This document shows positions 1-12,399 of a stretch of DNA of 64,000 bases, one piece after another (the first letter of the stretch is position 1; each line of letters starts with the position of its first letter). The position numbers and the translations under genes were made by a program. This DNA is from Odontesthes bonariensis (Eukaryota; Chordata; Actinopteri; Atheriniformes; Atherinopsidae): NCBI RefSeq assembly GCF_027942865.1, contig NC_134515.1, positions 20,048,227 through 20,112,226 of the forward strand. The letters are read 5' to 3'. The notes beneath the pieces were generated by a model. That model was not told where the DNA came from and searched no databases. It saw only the letters and a program-made list of their open reading frames with translations.

Positions 1-3000
1 TCATTACAAGTTGCTGAAAAAACAAACTGGGATTTTTTTTTTTTCTGTTCTGCAGCTCCGCCTTCACCATACCAGTTATTTCATGATACCTGCAAGATTT
101 ATCACATGAAAATGTTCAAGTTTGATAGGATAATGAAAGCGCACCACCAAGGGAATTTTTAGTCAAGTAAATATTCCTCCTGATGTGTTTTCCTTCTGCT
201 GTTTCCCCGCAGTTCTCCTGTGAGTAACTCTTTCCTGAAAGCACGCTTAAGAGGAGTGATAGTGAGAGCTCTTTGAATGTGTACACACTCACTGCTGGCG
301 AAAGGTAAAATGGAGCGGCAGTCGGAGAAGATGGGCTTCATCGTGGCTGGATTTTCTTCCAGCATGAAATCCCCAGGGCTAATTGTTCAGGTTTGCCGCG
401 CTGCAGTGGCAGTTCTACCATGCTCTGAACTTGCACAACTGGGGCACATCTGGCTGGTGGATAGGCTCAACTGGACTATGCTTCACCCCCTCCGTGGGCC
501 TCACGGGCAGGTTGTAATCCTGGGGATATGCTGCTGATACTGCTGTGTCCTGACAGTCAGAGGTTACTGCTGTTGTCAGTCAATTCAAAGTTTTGGTGTG
601 ACGATAATGCAAAAGAGCACTAAAGAAGGGCCATCAGTCATTTTCACTGTAGACAGTCAACATCAAATAGACTACTGCCATGTTGGCTGTAAACCTTTAT
701 GAGTGTGCTGGTGTTCATCAGCCCCTACTGCTGTTTTTTATTTATTTTTTTTTGCCCTCTGCTGTTTCACTGCAGTATGTGTAAATGTGTTTTTTGGTGT
801 TGGAGCTTAAGAATGAAAAGAAAAAAATAACATTTTCCGTGCATACTTCTAAACCCTCAGCATGTTCTCTCATCCACTCTTTCTCACTTTCTTCCCTCCC
901 TCCCTGTGGATTCCCCAACCACACCACAACCCCGTTAACAGACCGGCCTTGACAGATTTACAACCCTCGTCTTTCCATTGGCCGCCAGCGTGACAGCCGA
1001 GATTTAATGCCGCCTTCTCATTGGCCAAGGCTTGGCAGGTTAATTTATGGGTGCGCTGTGATTTGATGCCTCTCCCCTTTGAAGTGAGTTACTGCTCTGT
1101 CGCTTATAGGACACAGAAACGGTGTCAGGTTGCAATCGTAAAATCTTATCCCTGAAGGGAGGTGGCAGTGGAGCATAATAGTCCCTACATCACGAGAGTG
1201 TCTCTTGCAAGCACAGAGGTAGCAATGAGTGAGAACCTAACAGCCAGATGTCGATCCAGAAATGCTTTTAACAAAACATTATATTCAGACTGAGGAGACT
1301 TTTTCTGATCGTGCTGCAAAAAGAGAGGAAAAAATGTGATTGTGCACGTCTCCTTGCATCCAAAACCCATCTCTTACTTTCCTCTGGATGATTTCCTATC
1401 TCGAAACATGATTTATTTTTTTTATTTTTTTTACATAACTGTTCTGCTCATTCCTCATTTCTCAAGTTTTTGGTTGAATCGGGGGTCAGAAGATTAAAAA
1501 AAAAAAAAAAATCACTTTATCACGTGCCTGATCTGCAGCTGCAAACCTCCAAAGTCACTTTCTATCTGACAACTGCATCTGCTCACTGCAGCCTCAGTGT
1601 TCGTGCAGTACCGTCATCTATCTACGGCCTATCTCTTCATCAGGCTGACAGCCTATCCTGACAAGATCGAGAGCAGGCAGAATGTGGCCCTGTAACAGCC
1701 TTCACCCATGGAAATCTCTAAGGGTAAATAGCACGGGTGCCCCTGCCCTGTCTATCAACCTCAAGTGAATTCATGCACCATCTCCCTTGGATATCAGACC
1801 CCTCCCTTAACTCTCACCTCACACTCCGTGTAGTCTGTTCAAGTGGAAAATGATTGGAAAATGAAAAGATTGAGGAAAGCCCTGGACTTGCCTTGTCAAG
1901 CAGGATTGCATAATTTCACGAAAGACCTTCTCTTGAACTTGATAACATGGGGTTACACAGCTTGGCCCCTGACAACGTGCCATGCAGGAGAGAGAAAACA
2001 GGTTTTACATCTTAAAGAGACATGATCCCTCTGAACTCACAGGGGTGATGGATAGTTTGGCGGTGTGTTAAAAGGGTCTGAGGCAAATAGAGCAGGGTAA
2101 AGTTAATTATTACGACGAGGTCTTTCTTGTAGAATCATGCTGCTGTTGAACCTTTGACTTTATTGTTCCACTGTTGTGATTGGCCAGGTTACATATACAC
2201 ATCAGGACATCTTTTACTTCTACATTTTTAAGGTAATGGGGGGAAAAAAAGATCCAGCCATAAGTTTGTACTCTGAAAAATAGTTGAAGATTTATTGCTG
2301 CATTTTGTTTTTTTCCTGGCGTGTTAAACAAAAAGATAATGGCTTCAGAGATAAATGTCTTCCCACAGGGCAGTGAGCATCCAGCACTTCTAAAGTGAAA
2401 GGGAAATATACAGGGGTTACCAAATTTAGAGGGATATATTCTTTCAGTAGCACAGCTGTTCCAACATTTTGTGCGGATCCATCCAGTAGCTGTAGAGAAA
2501 TACCCCACAGGATAAGTGAAAACTTGGGCCTAATGGCTTTGCAAGAGAAGAAGTTATTATTATTTGTTCTCCGGTGTTCTTGAATGCAGTCATTGTTAAT
2601 GCCGAGACTAACATGGCCACCACTAAAACCATATGTTTGAATGGCTAAAAGTGGCCTGATGTGTGGAGATATTTGTCGAAGGTTCTACTTCAGTTTCACT
2701 ATGTGAAATGTGTGAGTATTTTCAAGTACTGATGAAACAATGAGAATTGTACAAGAACCCATTGACATTTGTCTGAAACACTTCCATCTTTACTTGGCGA
2801 AGGGAAAACCTCACATAAAGCCGTAGATTTGCTCAGCCCAGCTCTGCGGTAACAACCACAGATTGGATAAAGGTATATATTTAAAACTCAGCTTGTGTAC
2901 TCTGAGCGCACTTGAGGTTCAAGTTCATGTATGAATATTCATTGTCTTAGTAAATCAAAACGAAAATAGGCCAAATTTCAAACCTTTCCCTTGTTACCTG

Positions 3001-5590
3001 TCAGATAGGTGATAGCTTTCGCTCCTTTTCTCCTCTGTGCTAGGTGTCGAGTCCTCGGAGTGATATGCAGATGCTAATTAATCTTGCTGAGTTACACTAA
3101 TTAGAAAAGCGAGGATAGACATTTGAATATAGGACACTGTGAGGCGTGAAGTCACTGAATGTTCCCACTGGGGACCTTTTGTGAGGTGGGTATATGTGGT
3201 AGACTTCCCCATGACATTTCTTCCAGAATTTGGTAACACTAACTGTGATAACCTTGTAGCCTACTGACGCCATCTTCACACCAACTGTGTGTGCACCCCA
3301 CAAGCCACATTGTCTGCTTTCATATTGGTGTCAAATTGCTGCCTTCAGCTAATTTTGCACCTCTAAAAATCTCATTTTGGTGCACGCCACCCCTTGGGTA
3401 TAACACAGACCAGGATTCTGCTACATAAATGATTTATTTCTGAATAATAGCCCCAAGTGTGAGAGAATATTGCTGTATTTGGTAATCATTAATAAGTAAT
3501 GCTTTCACATTTTCTCTGCTCGTTGTTTGACGAGAACTTTGAATTTATGGCAAATTCTTTCATGTAATTTCAAATAATTATTAAGCGAGTGTAATAAGTC
3601 AAATTGAGATTTTTTACCTTCCTGCTGCCAAAGTTGGTTTAAACCCATGAAAGAGACACAGGGAGCATTTATAGTGTTCACCAGGCTTTAGTTGAGGTAT
3701 TTTTCAGATTTCCTCAGCATTGGCTCTTTGCATCTGTGTGAATGTTTAAGGACGTGTTCACTGAGGTGTTGAGGAAAATGGGGGTAACCTAGACTCTGAG
3801 GAATTGAAATTGCTATGATGAGCGGCACAACCTCCACGCTGACGGCCATGGAACACCTCAGACAGCTTAAATATCACTGCTAATTAACACAGAGAGGTGG
3901 GCTGTCATGGACATGATGGATGCTCAGAGGGGGCAGATCGTTGCTTTCAACCAACCAGCGGTTCCTTTATTAATCAAAGCCTGAGATGAAAAGGCTCTCC
4001 CACACCTTGGGGAGAGGGAGATAGCAGGAGCTATTGTTGGGAGGGTTTTAATCATTTGCAGTAAGCCTGTGATGTGTTTGATCAGGCACGGCCAAACATT
4101 TGTCTTCGACAGAACATTTCTGCTGCTGAGCACTTGTTTTGCAAACCTCTGAACCACCCAAATGTTTATGGAGCCACAGTGTGCACAGGCAGCCGAGATT
4201 TACTGGTTGTTGGGAGATATTTTTGTTTAGAGGACCAATTTTTTGTATCCCTGTGACAGGAGAGCTGAGCCCTCCTCTTTGACGGAGGGGCGCCACACTG
4301 AGGACAAGGCGGCCCTCCCACACTTTACCTCTGGACTGACTCCGTGATCAGTCTGTCTTGCGGAGATGATTTCAAACCTCGATGATTTCAGCACTTTGTG
4401 CATTAAGATGGAGTGTTATCTCCACTCTCTGATCTCCTCCCCATCTACCTCACTTAAGAAGGTCCATTGTTGAGTGCGAGGGGCCTGTGGGTGCTGTAAA
4501 TCAGGCTGCAGAGGGAGGGGATGTCTCCCATGGGGGAAGGCGCACACTCCTAGCAGCCTTCAGGCTGATCTCATTCTACCTATCCTAATGCTGTTATTAA
4601 AGAACTAGTCAATAACAAAGAGGAAGGTGCTAAAGGGTATGATCTGCACTCCCCACCATACGACTAATGTGCCAATACCCACGCAGGCAGAATTACGGAG
4701 GCAATGCACCTGAGGAAATTCCTTCCTTTACTCTGAAGAATGTGGGTTTCAGATAACACCACACAGATGATAAAGTCTGTTTGATTGCCGACTTTGATCA
4801 CGTTGTGCCGAACAGACACATTTCACATGATTGAGTCCCATGACTGTTGTGTTTAAGACATTCCTTTTTCTGCAGAGTTCAAGCAACTTCAGAAACCAGC
4901 CTCGATTTGCAAACTCATAAAATATCACAACTCTAAGCCAAAGTGTTTAAAGTCAATGCATTCAAAATTCAACGTAAAAAAATGAACCCACAAACACACC
5001 CAAAAAGGGCGTGTGAAACATGCGAAGCACTTTGTTTTACACGGTGCAAAGACCATCTGTTTCATAGAACCATAAAAGGTTATAAAGAGAATTAGATTGC
5101 ACTTTCTTCTCGCAGCCAAGGAGCTGTAAAAACCCAATAAATGAACAACCTGGAATGGTTGATAAAGTTTTGTTAGTTCTCACGCAAAGAAAAGTGGGTT
5201 TACTCTGTCTTTCATGTCTCTTTTAAAACTCAAACAACTGTCTTCACGTTAATTACTTCTGTGTATTTTCACACCAAGAAGCGTACAGGAATGGGAGTAA
5301 AGCATTTTCTTGTTTTCTCCTCTTTATCACTGGGCTGGAAAGACAATTAGTTGTCATATGGTCATGGCTGCCATCTGCTGACATACCCGGTGTATTGCCC
5401 CCCCCCCCCCCCCCCCCTTTAAAAAAAAAACAAAACATTTGCGCTACACTAAAATCTGAGCGAATTTCAAGTCGCAAACCATTCAGAAAAGTTTAAACAA
5501 GTTTGAAAAGGAGAGTTTGTAGTTTGATTCAAAAGAAAGAAAAACTACAAAACCACATAAACGGCACTCACTGTTTTTTTCTTCTTTTCT
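1..5590. other. Non-coding stretch downstream of znf740
   Basis: I see no convincing coding exon here. Open frames are short, lack splice context and look like chance. The sequence is AT-rich and mostly unique. Two places look more structured: about 960-1,060, with two ATTGGCC motifs (inverted CCAAT boxes) 60 bases apart, and about 3,060-3,110, with closely spaced ATGCTAAT and TAATTA homeodomain-type motifs. A run of 20 C lies at 5,398-5,417, followed by an A run. If there is a neighbouring gene, its exons are outside the window. Confidence 0.6.
5398..5417. repeat. Poly-C run of 20
   Basis: An uninterrupted run of 20 C bases on the plus strand, followed by TTT and an A run. It is a likely sequencing and assembly weak point. 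Confidence 0.9.
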
Positions 5591-5603
5591 TTTTTTAAAA
5601 CAC

Positions 5604-5609
5604 CTTTAT
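5604..5609 (-). terminator. Probable polyadenylation signal of znf740
   Basis: Read on the minus strand this is AATAAA in the context CAATAAAGG. It lies about 2.07 kb past the znf740 stop. The stretch 5,610-7,682 has no other gene and would be the 3' UTR, which fits the long 3' UTRs common in zinc-finger regulators. Other TTTATT sites on the plus strand, for example near 7,345, could be earlier alternative signals. The choice is inferred from position only. Confidence 0.4.
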
Positions 5610-7682
5610 TGTGACCCCTTACACTCCATTCAGTATGAAGTCATTAAGTCAAAACTGGCTTCAATCATAACATGACAAAATGGTTAAGGCCTTTATAAAA
5701 TAACAAAAAAAAAAGATTAAAAAAAAAAGTTTTTTTTTTTTTTTTTTTAACCAAAACAAAATCTATACAAGCTCATCAACAAATACATGCAAGATAAAAC
5801 AAAATAAAAAAAATAATCCTAACTAATCATGGCTGATGCTAAAATGAAACGAGTGGCAGCTTTTAATCGTCACCGAACACAGAACCAAGCCTGCGATGGT
5901 CTTTTTCAGCCGGCACAATAAATCATGGGTTTATAACTTTGTAAAAACTTGATTTGCTTTTGGAGTTTAGTTCCCTTGTACTATTTACTACACCTACATC
6001 GATTTAAATATATATTAACTTCATTAACAATCGACAGTTGGTAATGGAACCCAAACTCCTCTCACATCTAAAAGCCTGACAGCAACAGAGCTACTGGTCT
6101 ATCATAATACATTTCAGTCTAAATAACTGTTAAATCTCACGTGTTCCTCTACAACTGGACTTCCATAATCAGTCCAGCGTTTACAGTCTGATTTAACTAT
6201 AAGCAGGCACGAACAAGCTCCCTGTCAACAAAGGGATCCATCTTCACTGAAGATGTTCAATGTAAATGGGACTTGACATGACACGGCACTGCAAGTGGGT
6301 CACATTCAGTCAGACAGACAGAGAAACCTGTTCATGAGGCAGTTCGTATTTTTAACTAACCGGGTTAACCTGGGACAATTTACATTGAATAAAAGTAGCC
6401 GCCATCAAGACGTTTCCCAGCGCCTCCGGTGAAACAATTATTGGGGCCTTGGGAGTTTTTCTGATCCAAGCACTGTGCAAAAAGTCTGGTAAGTATGATC
6501 CATACAAAATTTCATCTGAATTTTCATGAAAATCTATGGGCTGCAGAGAGCGTGCTCACCCGACTCCACGCGCTTTCTGAGGGGGATGAAAGTCTTTGAA
6601 AGCCAGCAGAATCAGTCGGTTAGTGAACGGGGGAAAAGACAAGTTGCGGATTTCTAGGAGCAGACAAACAATGGATTTATATAGGCGGTTATTTGAAGGA
6701 AGCACATTGGAAAGCACCTTTTGCAACAAAGAATTGATTAAGGTAGGTCACCGTTCTCGGGCTTAAGAAAAATCTGCTCTCCTACAAACGTATCGGCTTT
6801 CTAACGGTTACTACTAACAATGTCAGTTACTAACAGTTAGGATCAAATCCCTTTAAAACAGGGAAGAATCGTGAGTGTGGGTGCCAAACTTTCACTATGC
6901 GTCTTAATTCCAGAATCAGTCAAAAAGTGAACCTTTAGTGTTTCTCAGACAATGTTTAACCATCGCTGCGAGAGCGTAGTTCTTCAGGTTTTTTGGCTGG
7001 AAGATTAGCAGGCGAGAAGTTAGTTTGGAGCCATTTAAGGGGGAAATGAGACTCCTCTTAAGACTAGCTTGAATTCCAATTCTTAGTCAAAGGGTTTACA
7101 TTTTAAATCGGGGTACATTAAAGGGATCTACAGTCATTGATTATTGACTATATATGTTCTTTTTTTCTCTTGCCGTGACCATTTTTTTTTGCTTGTCAGC
7201 CCAAGCAGGTTCATGATTGGGAGCATACAGAACAAAAGACAAGCAGGATTTTTTTTAATAATAAAAGGTCGCAAGGCTTTGTGCGCATCCAATGTAACAG
7301 AGGTATACGGTAGATTGCAGGTCAAAGGATAGAAGAAGTGCTGCTTTATTCTGACTGTCCAGGTAGTCAAAAAAAAGTAAAAAAAAAAAAATCATTGGGT
7401 AGTGACTCCAAATAAATAAATAAAATCACAGGAGATGTGTGCGTTTCTCAGCCGAGTTAATTCAGTTATTGCCTTAATGACTTGTCCGAATTAGTCCTTC
7501 CCCTTCTGCTTGTATTATAAATGTAACAGTTGGGTAAAAAGTTTTTAAATCCAGTATCAAGCTCCACAAATCAGCTGGCAGGAGCAAACTAAAGTTTGGT
7601 TGTCTTTAGGTGAAACTATTTTAAGGTCAAACTCCAGTGAGTGGCGGTACTAAGAGGCAGACTGCTGTCAGGAAGCCGATGG

Positions 7683-10153
7683 TCAGACGGTCAGACGGTT
7701 GTTAGAAGACTGTAGGGGACTCCAGGAGGCTGGATGAGCAGATGCATCCTGGGAGTACTGGCTTTCCTCTTTGCTTATCCCAACTGTACACAGCCGTCGG
7801 TGTCTTAGCAGTCTGTCTGTCCGTGAGAAGCTCTGCGGCGAGGCAAAGAAAGTTGTGCGTTTCAGGCAAGGCAGCAGAGGAGTGCACGGCTAAAGTACAC
7901 GTTGAGTATTTTGGTATTCCTGAAAAAAAGACTGACTGACCTGATGGCAGCGATCACACTGGTACGGCTTTTCTCCGCTGTGAACCCTCTTGTGTCGGTC
8001 CAGGTGGTAGCGCTGAATGAACCGCATATCACATGCATCGCAGGCAAATGGCTTTTCCCCTGTAAGCAACCCACAGGCGTGGAGCATTCATTAGCATTTA
8101 CCAGAACGCTTTGCATTTTTACGACCGCATATTATGAAGAGAGGCTCCATTTACCAAGAGAGGATTTAAAGGGATAGTTCGCTTCTTTTGACATGAAGCT
8201 GTATGACATCCCATACTAGCAATATCGTTTATGAACATTGACTTACCCCCCGTAGTGTCCTGTGAGCCGAGTTCCAGCCTCGTTTTGGCGTTGACAAAGG
8301 TAGTCCGGCTAGTTGGCTGGGATTTAAAAAATAAAGCGTTTTGATTCTCAAAACAATATACGTTCAAAAGAGTAATACATTTCCATCACAAAATTGTTGT
8401 GATGCAAATGCGATTGTCAGACCTCACAATCGCATGGCGCTATTTTCTCTCCCTTCGTATCACTGCGTGCTGCCCCCTGCCAACAGTCGCGCCTGTTACG
8501 GTGTTTACTGCTCGGAAGCAAGGGACTGCTCAGTCTACACTTCGGTCTGCACGGTCTACACAGTACAGTGATACGAAGGGAGAGAAAATAGCGCCAAGCG
8601 ATTGTGAGTTCTGACTTTTTCCTGGACAACAATTTTGTGATGCAAATGTATTACTCTTTTGAACGCATATTATTTTGAGACGCAAACCGCTTTATTTTTT
8701 TAAACCCCAGCCAACTAGCCGGACTACTTTCGTCAACGCCAAAACGAGGCCTGAACCCGGCTCACAGGACGCAGCAGGGGGTAAGAAAATGTTCATAAAC
8801 GATATTGCTGAAGCTGTATGGGATGTCATACAGCTTGATGTCAAAAGAGGCGAACTATCCCTTTAAGGAAAGAAAGAAATACAGAAAGAGCAGAGATTAA
8901 AAGCATTCAATAAAAAAAATATATATGAATGAAAAAAACAAACAAACAAAAAAAACTGTTGCATGCAGCCATTTTATGCTCAAAAAAATTCCAAGTGACT
9001 TCAGTCTGGAGTTTTCGCTGCTTATCCTAACTGAATATGTAAAAAAATAAATCCCTGCAGAGATCCACTCGCTAATCCGATGTGAATAAATGAGCTTTCG
9101 AGTTCTCACCCGTATGCGTAAGAATATGTCGCTTGAGGTGGTAGCTGCTCCGGAAAGCCCCGTAGCAGTGATCACAGATGAAGTTCTTCTGGACCTTCAA
9201 GGAGCTGTCATCGTCCATATCCATCTGTGGAAGTAAGAGCTATCACCATCGACACAGTTAGATCAAACTGATTGCAACTGCAGCCAGCATCTTTTTCATT
9301 TCTTAACATCTGAAACAATCCTCACCTCCACTTTCTCTTTAACCTTGTTGGACGACCCAGATTTTTTGTGTTTCTTCTTGGGTTGCATATTCTGGTTAGT
9401 CTGCGCATCCTTATCCTCAATTATCCGTGCTGTGTGATACTCCCCGTCTTTCCGGATTAGCTTTTGAGGGAGATAAAACATACATAATCACATCAAGAGT
9501 ATTCTTTCAACTTTAAAAAACGGTCAAATTAAGCACTTAATGATATTATAAAATGAGTAAATGTTTATAAGACAGTAATAGTGTAGTTGCAAGAAGATAG
9601 AAGCTTCAAATGGCACATTTGACTGAAGCTTCTACAGATACCTACCTAATGACAAAGTAAACTGTCCTTATATCTGGAAATTAATACATTGATGCCTTCG
9701 CCTCACTCACCAGGGGCGGACAGCTCCCATCTGAAGAGTGTCCCATGAGGCTGTGGTGGGCTTGTCCATGATGACCCTGGTGCCCATGGTGGTTTTGGCT
9801 GTGCTGCGAGTGGGCCTGGTGACTCTCAGTGCTGGCCCTGTGGCCCTGACCCAAGGCTGACATCATCTTCTTCTGGCCTGGGATGTTGTTGGCTTGCATC
9901 AGGGCCATGCTGGACAGCACCGCCTCGCAGCCCAGCAACCCAGCCTGCCAACGCAATCAACAACACGTCAGAGCATACAGGGGGGGGTTACAGGACTCTT
10001 CACAGAGACAAGCAGCCGGGGGAAACTTGGAGGTAGGGTTGAATAATGGGAGAGACAGATTAATGCAACCATGATGGTGATTCTGGAGATGGAGAGACTT
10101 CCACTGACCCATTTCATATGGTCTCGAACTGAACTGTTGGAATGGTGTGTCAT
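7683..10153 (-). CDS. znf740: Zinc finger protein 740
   Basis: This is a nuclear C2H2 zinc-finger protein, a presumed DNA-binding regulator. Coding exons on the minus strand are 10153-10109, 9944-9711, 9460-9326, 9224-9110, 8059-7941 and 7832-7683. They total 798 bases (265 residues), all with GT donors and AG acceptors and matching phases. The start is the ATG at 10153, whose short exon ([15 protein letters not shown]) splices in phase to [13 protein letters not shown]. Exon 2 has a His/Gln/Ser-rich tract at about residues 55-85. Exon 3 is lysine-rich (PKKKHKK). Finger 1 starts CDHC and ends HILTH. Finger 2 starts CDACDMRF and ends HKRVH. Finger 3 (C-x2-C-x12-H-x3-C) is split by the last intron after HQ and ends HRRLC. 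The finger block and the [14 protein letters not shown] wording are those of vertebrate ZNF740, usually about 190 residues in mammals, so this version is longer at the N-terminus. Its neighbour csad agrees with the mammalian gene order. No lesions seen. Confidence 0.92.
8170..8862. mobile_element. Foldback element inserted at TTAA in a znf740 intron
   Basis: Two long inverted arms, about 8,170-8,464 and 8,568-8,862, flank a loop of roughly 100 bases. The ends read AGGGATAGTTCGC inward on both sides, and each side is bordered by TTAA (8,166-8,169 and 8,863-8,866). TTAA target duplication is typical of piggyBac-like and some other cut-and-paste elements. Each arm carries the same open frame (containing [15 protein letters not shown] or a close variant) but no transposase, so the element is non-autonomous. 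It sits in the intron between the znf740 exons for fingers 1 and 2 and does not touch the exons. Confidence 0.85.
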
Positions 10154-11886
10154 CGCCTTGGTTTGAATGCGTGTGTGTTTGAGGGGAGAGAGGGGGCTTC
10201 ACTCAGGATGAGGGGTGACAGAAGAGACCACAGCCCCCCAAATCATCGGGGGCCAAAACCCTGAAAATAGAGGCATACGAATACATGACCAGATATTGAG
10301 GTCATTCATTGAGGTGCTTTTTTTTTTTTTTTTTTGGTGTACAATCTGGAAAGAAAGCCCCAAGGATTCAGCCTCAAGTTTGCAGGGTTGAGAGGAAACA
10401 AGAGAAGTAAAAAAGAAAAAAAAAGGAAAAATGAAGACAACCTTAAAAAAGCTAAATTCATTTGTGGTACACCATCAACTACTTCAAAACTATCTACGAG
10501 GAGAAATGTGCCAAACCTGTATATATACCATGGATTATTATAAGCATACATATATAAATAAATAAAATATAGAAACAGATTTTGAAAACTAACTGAAAGC
10601 TTTAGTCGACTCTAATATAACTGAGCCAGAAATGTCAAAGCAAACTAAAGACGAAAAGATAAAAGTTACAATGATTCTAAACCTAGAAATGTCACGCTCA
10701 GTGGTGTAAAACCTAGATAATCACAGCGTACAGTTCATCAGTCAACAATAAAACGGATTCTGAAGTATGAAGAATCCAGCAGTGCATGGTAATGATCTAA
10801 CATCGCTAACCCAACAGCTTAATCTCCTTTGATTAAAGAGAGTGAGGAACCTCCCTAATCCAGCTAAAAACTTTTTTAATTTCCTTCCATCTTACGCAAG
10901 TCTGAGAAGTATCAACATTCAGTTTCCAGAATAACACATATCCTAGAGAAAAAAAAAAAGAATCCAAATAACTATGTAAGAAGATTAATGTTATTGTTGC
11001 TCTCTAAGCACTTTATCCCATGGGTTGCTTTATTTACCTGTGAACAGCCCTACAGGTGCAGGTTTTATTTATGCTGGTTTAATGTGATGGATTTTATTTG
11101 ATCTACCCCCTCAGTTTTATACTTCCGTCATGTTTTATATGCTTTGAATGAGAAACAATTTTGTCTGTTTAAAAGCAGAATGACACACGATATGACAACG
11201 AAGTAAAGCATGCTGCTGACAGCACATGGCAAGCAGAGGTTTGTCCAAATAGTGAATGAAAACCCCAGTAATGAAGGTTAAAACAATGGAAGGCAAGTGA
11301 TCGGCCACGAAGCATTTCAGGCAACTTTAATACAGAGTAACGCATTTGCTTTCAGTCGGAACCTTACATTAGAAAATTGTTCTCTAAATGAATCGTGTGG
11401 GTGTTCTGATTTTGAAAAAAAAACAAAAAAACAACAACAACAACAAACATAATCCAGTGGTGAGCTGAGGTTAGCATGTAACGAACACTTAAAACGTTTG
11501 GAGAGAGAGGGAGATAACAAAATCCATGGACAAGTGATCCCTGGAAGTCCATCGGGACCACATGATACTGGATAACCAGTTTGATGTGTTCAGATGTGGT
11601 TAATATAGTGTGCCGAGTGTCTCCTCAGCAAGACAGAACGCAGAAACCAGCTAGCTAGCCAGCAGAAGGGTTATGGGACAACTCTTGTATGGCTGAACTG
11701 AACCCCCACCCCCCGCCCCAGACAACACAAAAACAGCCAGGCAGGCAGGCAGGGCGTGCGGGCTCAGCGCCGACCCCATAATAACGCCTCCTTCCCCGGG
11801 TACAGCCGCTACAAAACAGACGACTGGCAGATTATAAAATGGCAGAAAGCCGCGCGAGAGAAGCGTCGCCACACGGAGCGCTTACC
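10154..11886 (-). other. znf740 5' intron region
   Basis: This is the probable first intron of znf740, between the non-coding exon ending near 11,886 and the ATG exon. An acceptor (CCAAG before GCGATG) lies just upstream of the start codon. The interval holds poly-T and AT-rich unique sequence and no coding exon that I can recognise. The exact acceptor is inferred. Confidence 0.45.
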
Positions 11887-12060
11887 TTTGGATTTTAATA
11901 CCGCTGAAGATTGTTATTTCTTGTCGCACTTCCAAATTTTTTTTCTCAGTTTACAAACAGTGACAGGAAACACTACCACCGGAAGTGCTCCCCAGGGAGA
12001 GTTCTGATTGGTCATCCGCCCAGCCATGTGATTTAAGCGGGGTGACCCACATTTAAGGCA
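11887..12060 (-). promoter_or_regulatory. Probable znf740 5' non-coding exon and promoter area
   Basis: On the minus strand the sequence ending at 11,886 is AATCCAAAG followed by GTAAG, a strong splice donor with no ATG in the exon before it. This fits a 5' untranslated exon of znf740. The surrounding 11,700-12,300 is the most GC-rich part of this area, with several CpG dinucleotides and a CCAAT-type motif (GATTGG at 12,004), as expected for a housekeeping-type promoter. The transcription start was not determined. Confidence 0.45.
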
Positions 12061-12213
12061 CAGTTGAGTTGGCTGTACGTAAAGAAACTGTAAATCATAG
12101 ACGTCAGACACAGGCCCGAATTTAGACCGCAGTGTAATTATTTTTGCTCCGCAAGATAATACCAAATGTCTACTAGAGCTGTCCCGCCGGTAGACAGCCT
12201 ATGCACTGCTAAT

Positions 12214-12232
12214 ACTACAAATCCCAGAATTC
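12214..12232 (+). promoter_or_regulatory. ZNF143/STAF (SBS-type) promoter element
   Basis: The sequence ACTACAAATCCCAGAATTC closely matches the long SBS motif bound by ZNF143 (STAF), ACTACAnnTCCCAGMATGC. In vertebrates this motif is found mostly within a few hundred bases of transcription starts, often at bidirectional promoters. It lies about 330 bases upstream of the znf740 non-coding exon. An ATG with a following donor-like site on the plus strand (12,341, MTKRK then GTGGGG) could hint at a divergent transcript, but no gene could be followed from it. Confidence 0.6.
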
Positions 12233-12399
12233 TCTGCTGGTGCGTTGGCGCGTCAATCAGGACCCACACGCGCCCCCTCCTCTGTTGCCGTTTATTAGCG
12301 ACCTTATGCTATCAGTCGCATCGGGCCAGCTCTCCCAAAAATGACCAAACGAAAGGTGGGGAACATGAGCTTTCCAGAGAGGTGGGAAGCAGAAAATCT

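Noticed and set aside
2110..2508. 132-codon open frame on the minus strand
   Set aside because: No domain or motif, no splice or promoter context, and composition like the surrounding non-coding DNA.
8399..8632. Open frames on both strands with the shared wording [14 protein letters not shown]
   Set aside because: They are the two arms of the foldback element read in opposite directions, not genes.
12341..12370. Possible plus-strand first coding exon (MTKRK followed by a donor-like site)
   Set aside because: Only five codons, and no downstream plus-strand exons could be found; kept only as a hint of a divergent transcript.
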